From IMG/VR virus record IMGVR_UViG_3300042691_024556, positions 1-45,024 of that record: DNA of 45,024 bases. One strand, given 5' to 3'. The notes beneath the pieces were generated by a model. The model was not told the DNA's origin, ran no database searches, and saw nothing but the letters and a program-made list of their open reading frames with translations. Every line of letters begins with the position of its first letter. Position 1 is the stretch's first letter. This stretch comes from a virus. The position numbers and the translations under genes were made by a program. Shown here piece after piece: positions 7,192 through 16,516 of the stretch.

Positions 7192-7524
7192 ATGGCTGTC
7201 GCTGCAGTTAATATCGTCATAGAACAAGGAACTGATTATCAGGAAGTTTTTACAGTAAACAATCCTGATGGAAGTCCTTTAGACTTAACTGGGCACACTG
7301 GAGCAGCAAAGATCCGTAAGTTTCCAGAGTCTGCTGCATCCACACCATTTACAGTAGGAATTGTGTCTGCTGCAGGACAAGTTGTAGTATCTCTTGCAAA
7401 TACAGTTACTGATGATTTAAAGGCAGGTAGATATTACTATGATGTAATAATTACTTCGTCTGCAAATAAAAAAACTAAAGTCGTTGATGGAATGGTGCTT
7501 GTAAATGCTAGCGAGGCAATCTAA
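7192..7524 (+). CDS. Small structural protein with BppU-type N-terminal-like beta domain
   Basis: A 110-residue protein. NIVIEQGTDYQEVFTVNNPDGSPLDLTG ... AAKIRKFPESAA ... AGRYYYDVIITSSANKKTKVVDGMVLV follows the pattern of small baseplate or fibre-attachment beta-sandwich domains in phages (BppU N-terminal-like). It has no strong Shine-Dalgarno site. Its stop overlaps the start of the collagen-like gene as TAATG, so the two are translationally coupled and probably assemble together. I infer an adaptor between virion and fibre. The family match is by eye and only moderate. Confidence 0.7.
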   Translation: MAVAAVNIVIEQGTDYQEVFTVNNPDGSPLDLTGHTGAAKIRKFPESAASTPFTVGIVSAAGQVVVSLANTVTDDLKAGRYYYDVIITSSANKKTKVVDGMVLVNASEAI

Positions 7525-9812
7525 TGCCTACAGTTTCAATAGGAAGTACCAGTTATAACGTTACCCTTGGATATACACCTTCAATTAAAGTATCAAGGGA
7601 AGCTGGAAGCCTACAAGGAACTCAAGGAACTCAAGGACCTTTAAGTAATTTCCAAGGAACTCAAGGACCACAAGGTTTACAAGGCATTCAAGGACCTCAA
7701 GGTCATCAAGGAACTCAAGGTCTTCAAGGAATTTTTGGTACTCAAGGACCTCAAGGACTTCAAGGAAGACAGGGTGTTCAAGGTCGTAGTCATCAAGGTG
7801 CCCAAGGATTACAAGGATTGCAAGGATTACAAGGAACCCAAGGTCTTCAAGGATTGCAGGGATTACAAGGAATCCAAGGTCTCCAAGGTCTTCAAGGTCT
7901 TCAAGGAAATGTAGGAAGACAAGGAACACAAGGTCTTCAAGGTCTTCAAGGTCTTCAAGGAAATCAGGGTCTTCAAGGCACTCAAGGACTTCAAGGTTTA
8001 CAAGGTTTAAGTAATCAAGGTGTTCAAGGATTACAAGGAAGATTAGGATCTCAAGGTCTTCAAGGTAATCAAGGTCTTCAAGGTAATCAAGGTCTTCAAG
8101 GTAATCAAGGTCTTCAAGGAACTCAAGGTCTTCAAGGAAGACAAGGTGCTCAAGGACTTAAAGGAGAGCAAGGTACTCAAGGTCTTCAAGGCACTCAAGG
8201 TCTTCAAGGCTTGCAGGGTTTAAGCAATCAAGGAGCGCAAGGAACTCAGGGAAGACAAGGAACTCAAGGACTTAAAGGAGAACAAGGAACTCAAGGTTTA
8301 AGTAATCAGGGTGTTCAAGGTCATCAAGGAACTCAAGGATTACAAGGTAATCAAGGGGTACAAGGCAGACAGGGTGCTCAAGGAACTCAGGGTCATCAAG
8401 GAACTCAAGGAACTCAAGGACTTAAAGGGGAACAAGGAACTCAAGGAACTCAAGGAACCAGAGGTCTTCAAGGTAGAGATGGAATTCAAGGTGCTCAGGG
8501 CACTCAAGGATTGCAGGGTTTAAGTAATCAGGGTGTTCAAGGACATCAAGGTACTCAAGGTGTTCAAGGAAGACAGGGATCTCAAGGATTACAGGGTTTA
8601 AGTAATCAAGGTCCGCAGGGAACTCAAGGGCTTAAAGGAGAACAAGGAACTCAAGGATTGCAGGGAGGACGAGGACTTCAGGGTCTAAAAGGAGATCAAG
8701 GAACTCAAGGTTTACAAGGATTCCAGGGGTTGCAAGGAAATCAAGGACTTCAAGGAACCAGAGGTCTTCAAGGCAATCAAGGTCTTCAAGGTATATTTGG
8801 TACTCAAGGATCTCAAGGACTACAAGGTCTTTCTGGTAAAGATGGTAACTTTGGTGGAGCAACTTTTGATTATACATTTAGTACTGATACTACTAATACT
8901 GACCCAGGAGTTGGGAAACTTAAATTCAATAATTTAAATCTAACATTATCAAGCTCACTTTATATTGATGATGCAAATGATGGAACAACTGATATTCAGT
9001 CATTCTTGAGAACGATTGATGATTCTACATCGACTATTAAAGGTCACTTTAGAATTTCTAATAAGTTTGATGCATCTGATTTTGCACTCTTTACAATTTC
9101 AGGAATTGTAGAGCAAACTGGATATTTCCAAGTTAATTCTTCTTATGTTTCCGGAAGTGCAACTTCATTCACTAATGACGAAGACGTAATCATTACCTTT
9201 GCTCGCACAGGAGATAAAGGAGATACTGGATCGCAAGGTGCTCAAGGTTTACAGGGACTGCAAGGTCTTCAAGGTTTAAGTAATCAAGGTGTTCAAGGTG
9301 TTCAGGGAATAACTGGTACTGCACTTACTATTGTTGGATCTCTTGCACTTACTCCAGGCAATGAGCAGTCTGAATTAAATAATCCAGCAAATTCCTGGTA
9401 TCCGCCACAAAATGGATATGGAGTTATTAACACCAGTACTGGCGACCTCTGGGTCTATGGAAATTCTACCTGGACTAATGTAGGTAATATTCGTGGAGAA
9501 CAAGGTGTTCAGGGTCTTCAAGGATTGCAAGGTCGTCAAGGTGCTCAAGGACTTCAAGGTACTCAAGGTCTTCAGGGAATTCAAGGATTACTTGGTGATA
9601 GTTACTGGATTAAAACTGATGTTGGAATTCATACACTATCAAAAGTTGGTATTGGTACAACAAATCCAACAGAACAACTTACAATTTTAGGATCCGTTGG
9701 AATTGGCGGAAGTTTAATTTTTAACGATACCGCAGGAATTTCTACAGTTGTTGTTGCAATTGGTACGGAAAGATTTTTACAGAATATTATTATTGATTGT
9801 GGAAGTTACTGA
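7524..9812 (+). CDS. Collagen-like tail fibre 1 (762 aa)
   Basis: Residues about 30-439 are collagen-like triplets, mostly Gly-X-Gln with X = Leu, Thr, Val, Ala, Asn or His, interrupted regularly by GLSNQG. A globular module follows at residues 440-565, from DGNFGGATFDYTF to the DKGDTG boundary; it is about 93% identical to one in the 1159-residue fibre. Then come a short collagen stretch, a module with GDLWVYGNSTWTNVGNIRG (about 596-656), a third collagen stretch, and a beta end with VGIGTTNPTEQLTILG. Gly-X-Lys-Gly-Glu/Asp sites recur about six times; in collagens Lys-Gly-Asp/Glu pairs stabilise the triple helix. Expected to be a trimeric, rod-like late virion fibre. Confidence 0.85.
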   Translation: MPTVSIGSTSYNVTLGYTPSIKVSREAGSLQGTQGTQGPLSNFQGTQGPQGLQGIQGPQGHQGTQGLQGIFGTQGPQGLQGRQGVQGRSHQGAQGLQGLQGLQGTQGLQGLQGLQGIQGLQGLQGLQGNVGRQGTQGLQGLQGLQGNQGLQGTQGLQGLQGLSNQGVQGLQGRLGSQGLQGNQGLQGNQGLQGNQGLQGTQGLQGRQGAQGLKGEQGTQGLQGTQGLQGLQGLSNQGAQGTQGRQGTQGLKGEQGTQGLSNQGVQGHQGTQGLQGNQGVQGRQGAQGTQGHQGTQGTQGLKGEQGTQGTQGTRGLQGRDGIQGAQGTQGLQGLSNQGVQGHQGTQGVQGRQGSQGLQGLSNQGPQGTQGLKGEQGTQGLQGGRGLQGLKGDQGTQGLQGFQGLQGNQGLQGTRGLQGNQGLQGIFGTQGSQGLQGLSGKDGNFGGATFDYTFSTDTTNTDPGVGKLKFNNLNLTLSSSLYIDDANDGTTDIQSFLRTIDDSTSTIKGHFRISNKFDASDFALFTISGIVEQTGYFQVNSSYVSGSATSFTNDEDVIITFARTGDKGDTGSQGAQGLQGLQGLQGLSNQGVQGVQGITGTALTIVGSLALTPGNEQSELNNPANSWYPPQNGYGVINTSTGDLWVYGNSTWTNVGNIRGEQGVQGLQGLQGRQGAQGLQGTQGLQGIQGLLGDSYWIKTDVGIHTLSKVGIGTTNPTEQLTILGSVGIGGSLIFNDTAGISTVVVAIGTERFLQNIIIDCGSY
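7610..8840 (+). repeat. Collagen-type 9-bp coding repeat tract
   Basis: About 1.2 kb of imperfect 9-nt units (forms such as CAAGGTCTT and CAAGGAACT) encoding Gly-X-Gln triplets. The same units recur at about 12343-12590, 13230-14010, 14770-15213, 22355-22702, 23095-24165 and 25535-25965. Such tracts are prone to slippage and recombination, and they make the other frames falsely open. Confidence 0.85.
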
Positions 9813-9813
9813 T

Positions 9814-9821
9814 TATAAATA
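9814..9821 (+). promoter_or_regulatory. T4-type late promoter TATAAATA
   Basis: An exact octamer starting 2 nt after the stop codon of the first collagen-like fibre and about 57 nt before the next ATG (9879). Confidence 0.65.
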
Positions 9822-9878
9822 TCTAAAACTCCAATAGATATTGGAGAACTCTTTAGGTATATACCACCATTTAAGTGA

Positions 9879-11747
9879 ATGATAAATACCGATCCTATTC
9901 TCAGGATTAGAAGATCCGCAGTTCCCGGTAAAAAACCAACAGTAGACCAGCTGCTTACTGGAGAGCTTGGACTTAATACTTATGATGGAGATTTATATAC
10001 TGTAAGAAGTCGCACAGGCATCGCAACAGATATTGTTAATCTGGGTGCTGGTACAACAGTTACTAATATTCTTTATGTAACAGAAGATGGAAACGACATC
10101 AATACAGGAAGAAAACTTGGAGACGCAAAGTCAACAATTGGAGGAGCCCTTGCAGCAGCAGCAACAGGAACAGTTATTAAAGTTAGTGCTGGATCTTATC
10201 TAGAAAACAATCCATTAGTCATTCCAGAACAAGTCTCAATTGTTGGTGATAGTCTCAGAGAAGTATCAGTATCACCACAGAATGCAAACCAAGACTTGTT
10301 CTATGTCTCAAATGGAAACTATATTGCAGAGATGTCTTATACAGGAACATTGAATTCTGGTAAGGCAATTTTTGCATTTAATCCAAATCAAATTGGATAC
10401 TTTAATCAGTCACCTTATATTCAAAACTGCACCAACTTCATTCCAAATTCTATTGGTCTCAAGATTGATGGATCCAAAGCAATCGGACCATTGAAGTCTA
10501 TGGTTCTAGACAGTTATACTCAATACAATCAAGGTGGTATTGGATGTTCAATTACCAATGAGGGTTATGCTCAGTTAGTATCACTTTTCACAATTTGTAA
10601 TGATACTGCAGTTTATTGTGGAAGTGGTGCAGCGTGTGATCTAACCAACTCCAACTCCTCTTTTGGTAATTATGCTCTGGTTGCTGATGGAAGAGGACCA
10701 CTTAAGTACACGGGTATTGTTACTGCATCTGCTGCAGAGAACGCAGATACTTTTGTTCTTGACCTAAATGTTCCTACATTAGGTGTAACTACTGCACTTT
10801 ATGATAACACTACTGGATTAACCACTATTACCGTAGGCTCCAATCATAACTTTAATGTTGGAATGGGAGTTTCAATTGTTGGACTTGCATTCACTTGTTC
10901 TTCTGGTCCAGGAATTGTAACATATCCATCAGGAAACAATGGTTATATTTTTGAGGTTGCTGGTGTTCCTTCACCAACTTCTTTTGAGGTTTATGTTGGA
11001 GTTTCTACTTTATCTCATACCTATCAATCAGGTGGAACAGCAAAAATAAATGTAGTAAGACCTTTTGACGGTCAAGTGATTTATTTTGATACCTTATATT
11101 ATACGGTTGGAGGAGTAACTGTAAGTTCTGGCGGAACAGGTTACTCACAGAATGTCGATATTACTTTTGAAAATCCTCCTACTCCTTGGGGTGTTCCTGC
11201 GACTGCTGTAGGAGAAGTAAGAAATGGTTCTGTGACTTCTGTTGAAATGGTCTCTAATGGTCGTGGTTACTTAACAGCACCAGTAGCAACTTTTGCCTCT
11301 CCTGATGTTGGAATAAATACTGCAACAGGGACAGCAAATCTTGTTCCAACTTATTATGTAATACAATCTTCAACTCCAATTTCTGCTGGTATCTGTACTA
11401 TAACTATTACAGATAATGTTCCTTATGCGGTGGGAGTAGGTACTACGGTTCCTTTCTTTAAGCAAAGTCGAGTATTAGCATCAGGACATTCCCTTGAATA
11501 TATTGGTTCTGGAACAAATATTGCAACTGCATTACCTGCAAATGGTGGAGTTCCTATTCAAGCAAACGAAACTGATGCACGTAATGGAGGTATCGTTGTT
11601 TATACATCTACTGACCAATCAGGAAACTTTAGAATTGGTGATGGCGTTGTGATTAATCAACAAACAGGAACCATTGCTGGTACATTCTATTCAAAGAGTT
11701 TGTTCTCAACAATGACGCCATTCATTCTAGCATTAGGAGGAGATTAA
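9879..11747 (+). CDS. Beta-helix (pectate-lyase-like) tail fibre protein
   Basis: A 622-residue protein. The N-terminus ILRIRRSAVPGKKPTVDQLLTGELGLNT is an attachment-type segment. Residues about 65-150 (YVTEDGNDINTGRKLGDAKS ... GTVIKVSAGSYLENNPLVIP) match the DUF1565/pectate-lyase-like opening of a right-handed beta-helix. The middle contains repeated VSSGGTGYSQNVDITFENPP-type strands. The C-terminus FRIGDGVVINQQTGTIAGTF followed by YSKSLFSTMTPFILALGG is a characteristic cyanomyovirus fibre ending. No catalytic lyase residues could be assigned, so it may bind rather than cleave polysaccharide. It carries the AGGAGG ribosome binding site of the next gene inside its last codons. Confidence 0.82.
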   Translation: MINTDPILRIRRSAVPGKKPTVDQLLTGELGLNTYDGDLYTVRSRTGIATDIVNLGAGTTVTNILYVTEDGNDINTGRKLGDAKSTIGGALAAAATGTVIKVSAGSYLENNPLVIPEQVSIVGDSLREVSVSPQNANQDLFYVSNGNYIAEMSYTGTLNSGKAIFAFNPNQIGYFNQSPYIQNCTNFIPNSIGLKIDGSKAIGPLKSMVLDSYTQYNQGGIGCSITNEGYAQLVSLFTICNDTAVYCGSGAACDLTNSNSSFGNYALVADGRGPLKYTGIVTASAAENADTFVLDLNVPTLGVTTALYDNTTGLTTITVGSNHNFNVGMGVSIVGLAFTCSSGPGIVTYPSGNNGYIFEVAGVPSPTSFEVYVGVSTLSHTYQSGGTAKINVVRPFDGQVIYFDTLYYTVGGVTVSSGGTGYSQNVDITFENPPTPWGVPATAVGEVRNGSVTSVEMVSNGRGYLTAPVATFASPDVGINTATGTANLVPTYYVIQSSTPISAGICTITITDNVPYAVGVGTTVPFFKQSRVLASGHSLEYIGSGTNIATALPANGGVPIQANETDARNGGIVVYTSTDQSGNFRIGDGVVINQQTGTIAGTFYSKSLFSTMTPFILALGGD

Positions 11748-11750
11748 AAA

Positions 11751-12080
11751 ATGGCTTTAGCACTTAATGTATTCCAAACAGTCACAGCAGTTGTATCAGT
11801 AACACCAACAGTTATCTATACTGCTCCAGTTGGATATACAGGTGTTGTTCTTCTAGCACAAGTTGCAAATATTGGAGCAACATCTGCGGACATAACTCTT
11901 GTTCATCGTAGAAGTTCAACTGATACTGAAATGTTAAAACAATATCCAATTTCTGGTAATGATACTGCTAATCTTCTTGCAGGAAAATTAGTTCTTGAAA
12001 GTGGAGATAGATTGGTATTATCAGGTAGTAATGGTACTGATTTAAAATTTGTTGGAAGTATTCTAGAAACTCTTAACTAA
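11751..12080 (+). CDS. Conserved small virion protein
   Basis: A 109-residue protein: VVSVTPTVIYTAPVGYTGVV, then LLAQVANIGATSADITLVHR and LLAGKLVLESGDRLVLSGS ... DLKFVGSILETLN. This is an all-beta, cupin- or decoration-like small protein that I recognise as a recurrent companion of fibre genes in T4-type cyanophages. A perfect AGGAGG Shine-Dalgarno lies 8-9 nt upstream, inside the previous gene. It sits between the beta-helix fibre and the largest collagen-like fibre. Function unknown; fibre collar or decoration is plausible. Confidence 0.72.
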   Translation: MALALNVFQTVTAVVSVTPTVIYTAPVGYTGVVLLAQVANIGATSADITLVHRRSSTDTEMLKQYPISGNDTANLLAGKLVLESGDRLVLSGSNGTDLKFVGSILETLN

Positions 12081-12091
12081 TACACAATCAA

Positions 12092-15000
12092 ATGGCTAAG
12101 TACAACAGTAACCGTCAACAAAATCTAAAAATTGGTATTAGTTCTTATACAGAAAATAATACAGTATTAGAGGTTACTGGTAAGGTAGGTATTGGAACCA
12201 CGAATGCAACACAAGAACTAGATGTTGCTGGAGATGTAAGACTTCGTGGTGGTCTTTATGATAATTACAACCAAGTAGGTATTGCTGGAAGTATTTTAAT
12301 ATCTACTGGTGCAGGAGTAAGTTGGACAAATCCATATGCAGCGGGACTTCAAGGATTACAAGGAAATCAAGGACTTCAAGGATTACAAGGAAATCAAGGA
12401 CTTCAAGGATTAAAGGGAGATCAGGGAACTCAAGGACTTCAAGGATTACAAGGAAATCAAGGACTTCAAGGACTTCAAGGACTTCAAGGATTAAAGGGAG
12501 ATCAGGGAACTCAAGGACTTCAAGGATTAAAGGGAGATCAGGGAACTCAAGGACTTCAAGGATTACAAGGAAATCAAGGTCTAACAGGTCCAATTGCAGG
12601 ATCTGATACTCAAGTCATTTTTAATGATGGTGGAATTGCAGGAGCTTCTTCCAACTTTACATTTAACAAAAACTTATCAACAGTTCAAATTGGTGGCGCT
12701 GCAGGAACTGGTATTGGTATCAACACTAATACTATCACTGGACCATCAGAAATTACAATTGACCCATCTGCGATTGGAAATAATAGTGGTGCAGTAAGAA
12801 TTAAGGGTGATCTATATGTTGATGGAACTCAAACCATCATTAATTCCACAACTATTGAATTAGCTGATTTCATAGTTGGAATTGCATCAACAGCAACAAC
12901 TGATGCTCTTGCAGATGGTGCTGGAATTAAAATAGGTCCTGATAATACATTTTTATACAATTATAATGGTGGTACAAATTCCTCACTGAAATCAAGCGAA
13001 AGTTTAAATGTAGCATTAGGTAAAAATTATCAAATTGATCAAGTTGATGTTCTTTCTTCAACTACTCTTGGATCTGGAGTAACAATTTCAAATCTTAGAA
13101 GTGTTAATCCAGGATTAATTAATGATAGAACTGAATTATCAGCATCTCCTGAAGATTATATTTTATATTATGATATAACTGATGGACAATTAAAGAAATC
13201 TACAATACAAAATGCTGCTCTTCAGGGAGTTCAAGGCACTCAAGGAAGACAAGGCACTCAAGGTCTTCAAGGTGCTCAAGGTCTAAAAGGAGATCAAGGA
13301 ACTCAAGGACTTCAAGGTCATCAAGGTCTTCAGGGTAACCAAGGAACACAAGGTCTCTCCAATCAAGGTGTTCAAGGTCATCAAGGTCATCAAGGTACTC
13401 AGGGTCTTTCCAATCAAGGTGTTCAAGGACACCAAGGACTACAAGGCAATCAAGGTGCTCAAGGTCTCTCCAATCAAGGTGTTCAAGGTCATCAAGGTAC
13501 TCAAGGACAACAGGGTACTCAAGGTTTAAGTAATCAAGGTGTTCAAGGCCATCAGGGTACTCAAGGACTTAAAGGAGATCAAGGAACTCAAGGACTTTCT
13601 AATCAAGGTGTTCAAGGACATCAAGGTACTCAAGGACAACAGGGTACTCAAGGTTTAAGTAATCAAGGTGTTCAAGGTCATCAAGGTACTCAAGGACTTA
13701 AAGGAGATCAAGGAACTCAAGGTCTTTCCAATCAAGGTGTTCAAGGTCATCAGGGTACTCAAGGACTTAAAGGAGATCAAGGTACTCAAGGTCTCTCCAA
13801 TCAAGGTGTTCAAGGTCATCAAGGACTACAAGGCAATCAAGGTACTCAAGGTCTCTCCAATCAAGGCGTTCAGGGACATCAAGGTACTCAAGGACTTAAA
13901 GGAGATCAAGGTGTTCAGGGAACAGGAAATCAAGGTGTTCAGGGAACTCAAGGATTAAAAGGTGATCAAGGAACACAAGGACTTCAAGGTCTTCAAGGAC
14001 AAACTGGTCCTGTAGCAGGTTCTGCAAATCAAGTTGTTTATAAGGATGGATCCAATAATCCTACTGGTTCTAATAATTTAACATTTAACGGTACTCAATT
14101 AAATGTTTATGACTTAAATGTACAAAATAGTCTCACGATTGGTGGAACATCTGTTTATATTACTGCTACAGAATTAAGAGTACAAGATAAAGAAATTGTT
14201 CTTGGATTAACTACATCATCATTACCAACTGATACAACAGCAAATCACGGTGGTATTGCGATTGCATCTACAGAGGGAACACCATTAGTTCCATTCCAAG
14301 TTGGAACCGCAAATACTTTGCCGGACACATATAAACAAATAATGTGGGTAAGGTCTGGAACTTATTCCGGACTCGGTACTGATGCTTGGTTGTTTAATTA
14401 TGGAGTTGGTATTGGTTCAACTCAAGTTCCCAATGGAGTAAGACTTGCTGCTGGAGGTATGCAAGTCACTGATAGCACTATCAGTTCACCTCAAATCAAT
14501 ATTTCTGGTATTGGTACTTTTGATAAAATTGATGTAAATCAATTATCACCTAATGGAATTAACTATGGTGCATCTAGTCAAGTTCCAGTTGCTGATGGAT
14601 TAGGTGGATGGAGCTGGCAGCCTGTTGCTTCTGCTGGTGCTGCTACATCTATTTTCATTGAAGATGAGGGTGTTCCAAAAGGTGGCGTAACAACATTAGA
14701 CTTTGTAGGGGCTGGTATTACTGCTTCTGTTGTTGGAAGCACTGCTACTATTACATTAGAGATATCATCACTTCAAGGAAGTCAGGGTCTTCAAGGTCTT
14801 CAAGGTAATCAAGGAGTACAGGGACTTCAAGGTCTTTCCAATCAAGGTGCTCAAGGATCACAAGGAAGGCAAGGTCTTCAAGGACTTTCTAATCAAGGTG
14901 TTCAAGGTACTCAAGGACTTCAAGGTCTAAGTAATCAAGGTGTTCAAGGTTCTGGTGGTTCTCAAGGCAATCAAGGTCTTCAAGGACTTTCAAATCAAGG

Positions 15001-16516
15001 TGTTCAAGGTACTCAAGGTACTCAAGGACTTCAGGGTGTTCAAGGTCTGAGTAATCAAGGTGTTCAAGGTTCTGGTGGTTCTCAAGGTAATCAAGGTCTT
15101 CAAGGACTTTCTAATCAAGGTGTTCAAGGTACTCAAGGACTAAAGGGAGATCAAGGTACTCAAGGTCTTCAGGGTGTTCAAAGTACTCAAGGACTTCAGG
15201 GAATTCAGGGTAACAACAATGGTGGAGTTACCGTTGTTAATGATGTCTCCACAAATGCACTAAGATATATTGTATTTGAGGATGTAACCTCTGGTGTTTC
15301 CACAAACGTTGGAGTTTCTTCTACAAAACTCACATTCAACCCATCAACTGGAAATGTAGGTCTCGGAACCACAAACCCAGTAGCAACTCTCCAAGTCAAG
15401 GATGCACTTGCCTTTGAAACTACAAACACCACAACCACAACAACCTCACAAGTCGCAGTAGATACTTTCGCAACCGCAACCTTCCGTTCTGCTAAGTATC
15501 ACGTTCAACTGACTTGTCCAGGACAGATAGCAACTCTTGGTGGTATTACAACTGGTGGTAGAGGTTATACTTCAGGAACATATAATGTAACTTTCACAAC
15601 TTCTTCTGGTAATGGTTCTGCAGCACAAGGAACTCTTACTGTTTCTAATGGAACTGTAGGTTCTCTAAGTATTATTTCTGGTGGTGCTAACTATACTGCT
15701 GGTGATGTTCTAACTGCTTCAGGTGGTTCAGGACTTCAAGTTTCTGTTGGAACGACTAATGTAACTGGTGCAATTCTTACATTAGGTTCAATCACAAGTG
15801 CTGGTATTGGATATACTGCTGGTGTTGGAGTTGGAACCACAACTCTTACATTCTTAGGTGGAACTGGAACTTCTGCAACAGGTCTTGCTACTATCTTTGA
15901 TGGGGTGATTACTTCTTCAACACTTCTTCAACAACCAACCACAGGAACTGGTGGAACTGTTTATTATTCTGGTTCTAACTACTCTACAGCATCAGTTCTT
16001 TCTGTTGATAGAACCACTCTTACAAATACAATCATAACCATTACTGGTTCTGTTGGAGTTTCTACATTCACATCACTTACAGCACACGGACTGTTCGTGA
16101 ATGATATTATCCGTTCTTCTAGCACATCAAATGGATTGACTGCAGGAAGTGATTATTATGTCGTAACAACTCCCGATACAACATCATTCACTCTTGGAAC
16201 ATCAGTAGGTATTGGAACGACATTTACGACTGGAAGTAGTTTGTCTATTGGTTTCTATCGTAACAGTTCAAATGCTGGAGGACAAGTTGCATATACAAAT
16301 GCAATCACAGGAGTATCAACAAACTATCAGGTCTCTGACTTACTGATACTACAGAACGGAAGCACAGTAGATTATGTTGAGTATGCTGGAATTGCAAATA
16401 ATGATATTCTTGGAAACTTTGCTGCTGATATTTCTGGAGCAAACGCAAGATTACTGCTCACTCCAACATATCCAAACAATAATGTGAAGGTTGCAAGACA
16501 AGTAATGACACTATGA
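12092..16516 (+). CDS. Giant collagen-like tail fibre 2 (1474 aa)
   Basis: The largest gene in the window. The N-terminus (1-84) has VGIGTTNATQELDVAG and a GSILISTGAGVSW segment shared with the 1159-residue fibre. Three collagen-like tracts (about 85-166, 380-640 and 893-1040) alternate with beta modules, the first starting GSDTQVIFNDGGIAGAS. A 430-residue C-terminal region rich in GGRGYTSGTYNVTFT-type strands may form a fibre tip. About ten Gly-Leu-Lys-Gly-Asp sites are visible, and GLSNQG interruptions recur at near-regular spacing. One triplet Gly is replaced by Ser (GVQSTQG, near nt 15180). The last codons overlap the next gene as ATGA. Late virion fibre, probably a trimer. Confidence 0.85.
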   Translation: MAKYNSNRQQNLKIGISSYTENNTVLEVTGKVGIGTTNATQELDVAGDVRLRGGLYDNYNQVGIAGSILISTGAGVSWTNPYAAGLQGLQGNQGLQGLQGNQGLQGLKGDQGTQGLQGLQGNQGLQGLQGLQGLKGDQGTQGLQGLKGDQGTQGLQGLQGNQGLTGPIAGSDTQVIFNDGGIAGASSNFTFNKNLSTVQIGGAAGTGIGINTNTITGPSEITIDPSAIGNNSGAVRIKGDLYVDGTQTIINSTTIELADFIVGIASTATTDALADGAGIKIGPDNTFLYNYNGGTNSSLKSSESLNVALGKNYQIDQVDVLSSTTLGSGVTISNLRSVNPGLINDRTELSASPEDYILYYDITDGQLKKSTIQNAALQGVQGTQGRQGTQGLQGAQGLKGDQGTQGLQGHQGLQGNQGTQGLSNQGVQGHQGHQGTQGLSNQGVQGHQGLQGNQGAQGLSNQGVQGHQGTQGQQGTQGLSNQGVQGHQGTQGLKGDQGTQGLSNQGVQGHQGTQGQQGTQGLSNQGVQGHQGTQGLKGDQGTQGLSNQGVQGHQGTQGLKGDQGTQGLSNQGVQGHQGLQGNQGTQGLSNQGVQGHQGTQGLKGDQGVQGTGNQGVQGTQGLKGDQGTQGLQGLQGQTGPVAGSANQVVYKDGSNNPTGSNNLTFNGTQLNVYDLNVQNSLTIGGTSVYITATELRVQDKEIVLGLTTSSLPTDTTANHGGIAIASTEGTPLVPFQVGTANTLPDTYKQIMWVRSGTYSGLGTDAWLFNYGVGIGSTQVPNGVRLAAGGMQVTDSTISSPQINISGIGTFDKIDVNQLSPNGINYGASSQVPVADGLGGWSWQPVASAGAATSIFIEDEGVPKGGVTTLDFVGAGITASVVGSTATITLEISSLQGSQGLQGLQGNQGVQGLQGLSNQGAQGSQGRQGLQGLSNQGVQGTQGLQGLSNQGVQGSGGSQGNQGLQGLSNQGVQGTQGTQGLQGVQGLSNQGVQGSGGSQGNQGLQGLSNQGVQGTQGLKGDQGTQGLQGVQSTQGLQGIQGNNNGGVTVVNDVSTNALRYIVFEDVTSGVSTNVGVSSTKLTFNPSTGNVGLGTTNPVATLQVKDALAFETTNTTTTTTSQVAVDTFATATFRSAKYHVQLTCPGQIATLGGITTGGRGYTSGTYNVTFTTSSGNGSAAQGTLTVSNGTVGSLSIISGGANYTAGDVLTASGGSGLQVSVGTTNVTGAILTLGSITSAGIGYTAGVGVGTTTLTFLGGTGTSATGLATIFDGVITSSTLLQQPTTGTGGTVYYSGSNYSTASVLSVDRTTLTNTIITITGSVGVSTFTSLTAHGLFVNDIIRSSSTSNGLTAGSDYYVVTTPDTTSFTLGTSVGIGTTFTTGSSLSIGFYRNSSNAGGQVAYTNAITGVSTNYQVSDLLILQNGSTVDYVEYAGIANNDILGNFAADISGANARLLLTPTYPNNNVKVARQVMTL

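Noticed and set aside
7585-9584. Antisense and other-frame ORFs rich in Leu, Glu or Lys across the collagen tracts
   Set aside because: The 9-nt repeat keeps several frames open; these have no ribosome binding sites and only mirror the Gly-X-Gln coding frame. The same holds in the 12092, 22007 and 25492 genes.
7524-9812. Prolyl hydroxylation of the collagen fibres by the adjacent oxygenases
   Set aside because: Proline is rare and hardly ever in the Y position before Gly, so classic Gly-X-Pro hydroxylation has few targets; Lys in the Y position is a better candidate and is used in the hypothesis instead.
13340-14010. CRISPR-like direct repeats
   Set aside because: The repeat units are coding triplets of a collagen-like protein, with no constant repeat/unique spacer pattern.
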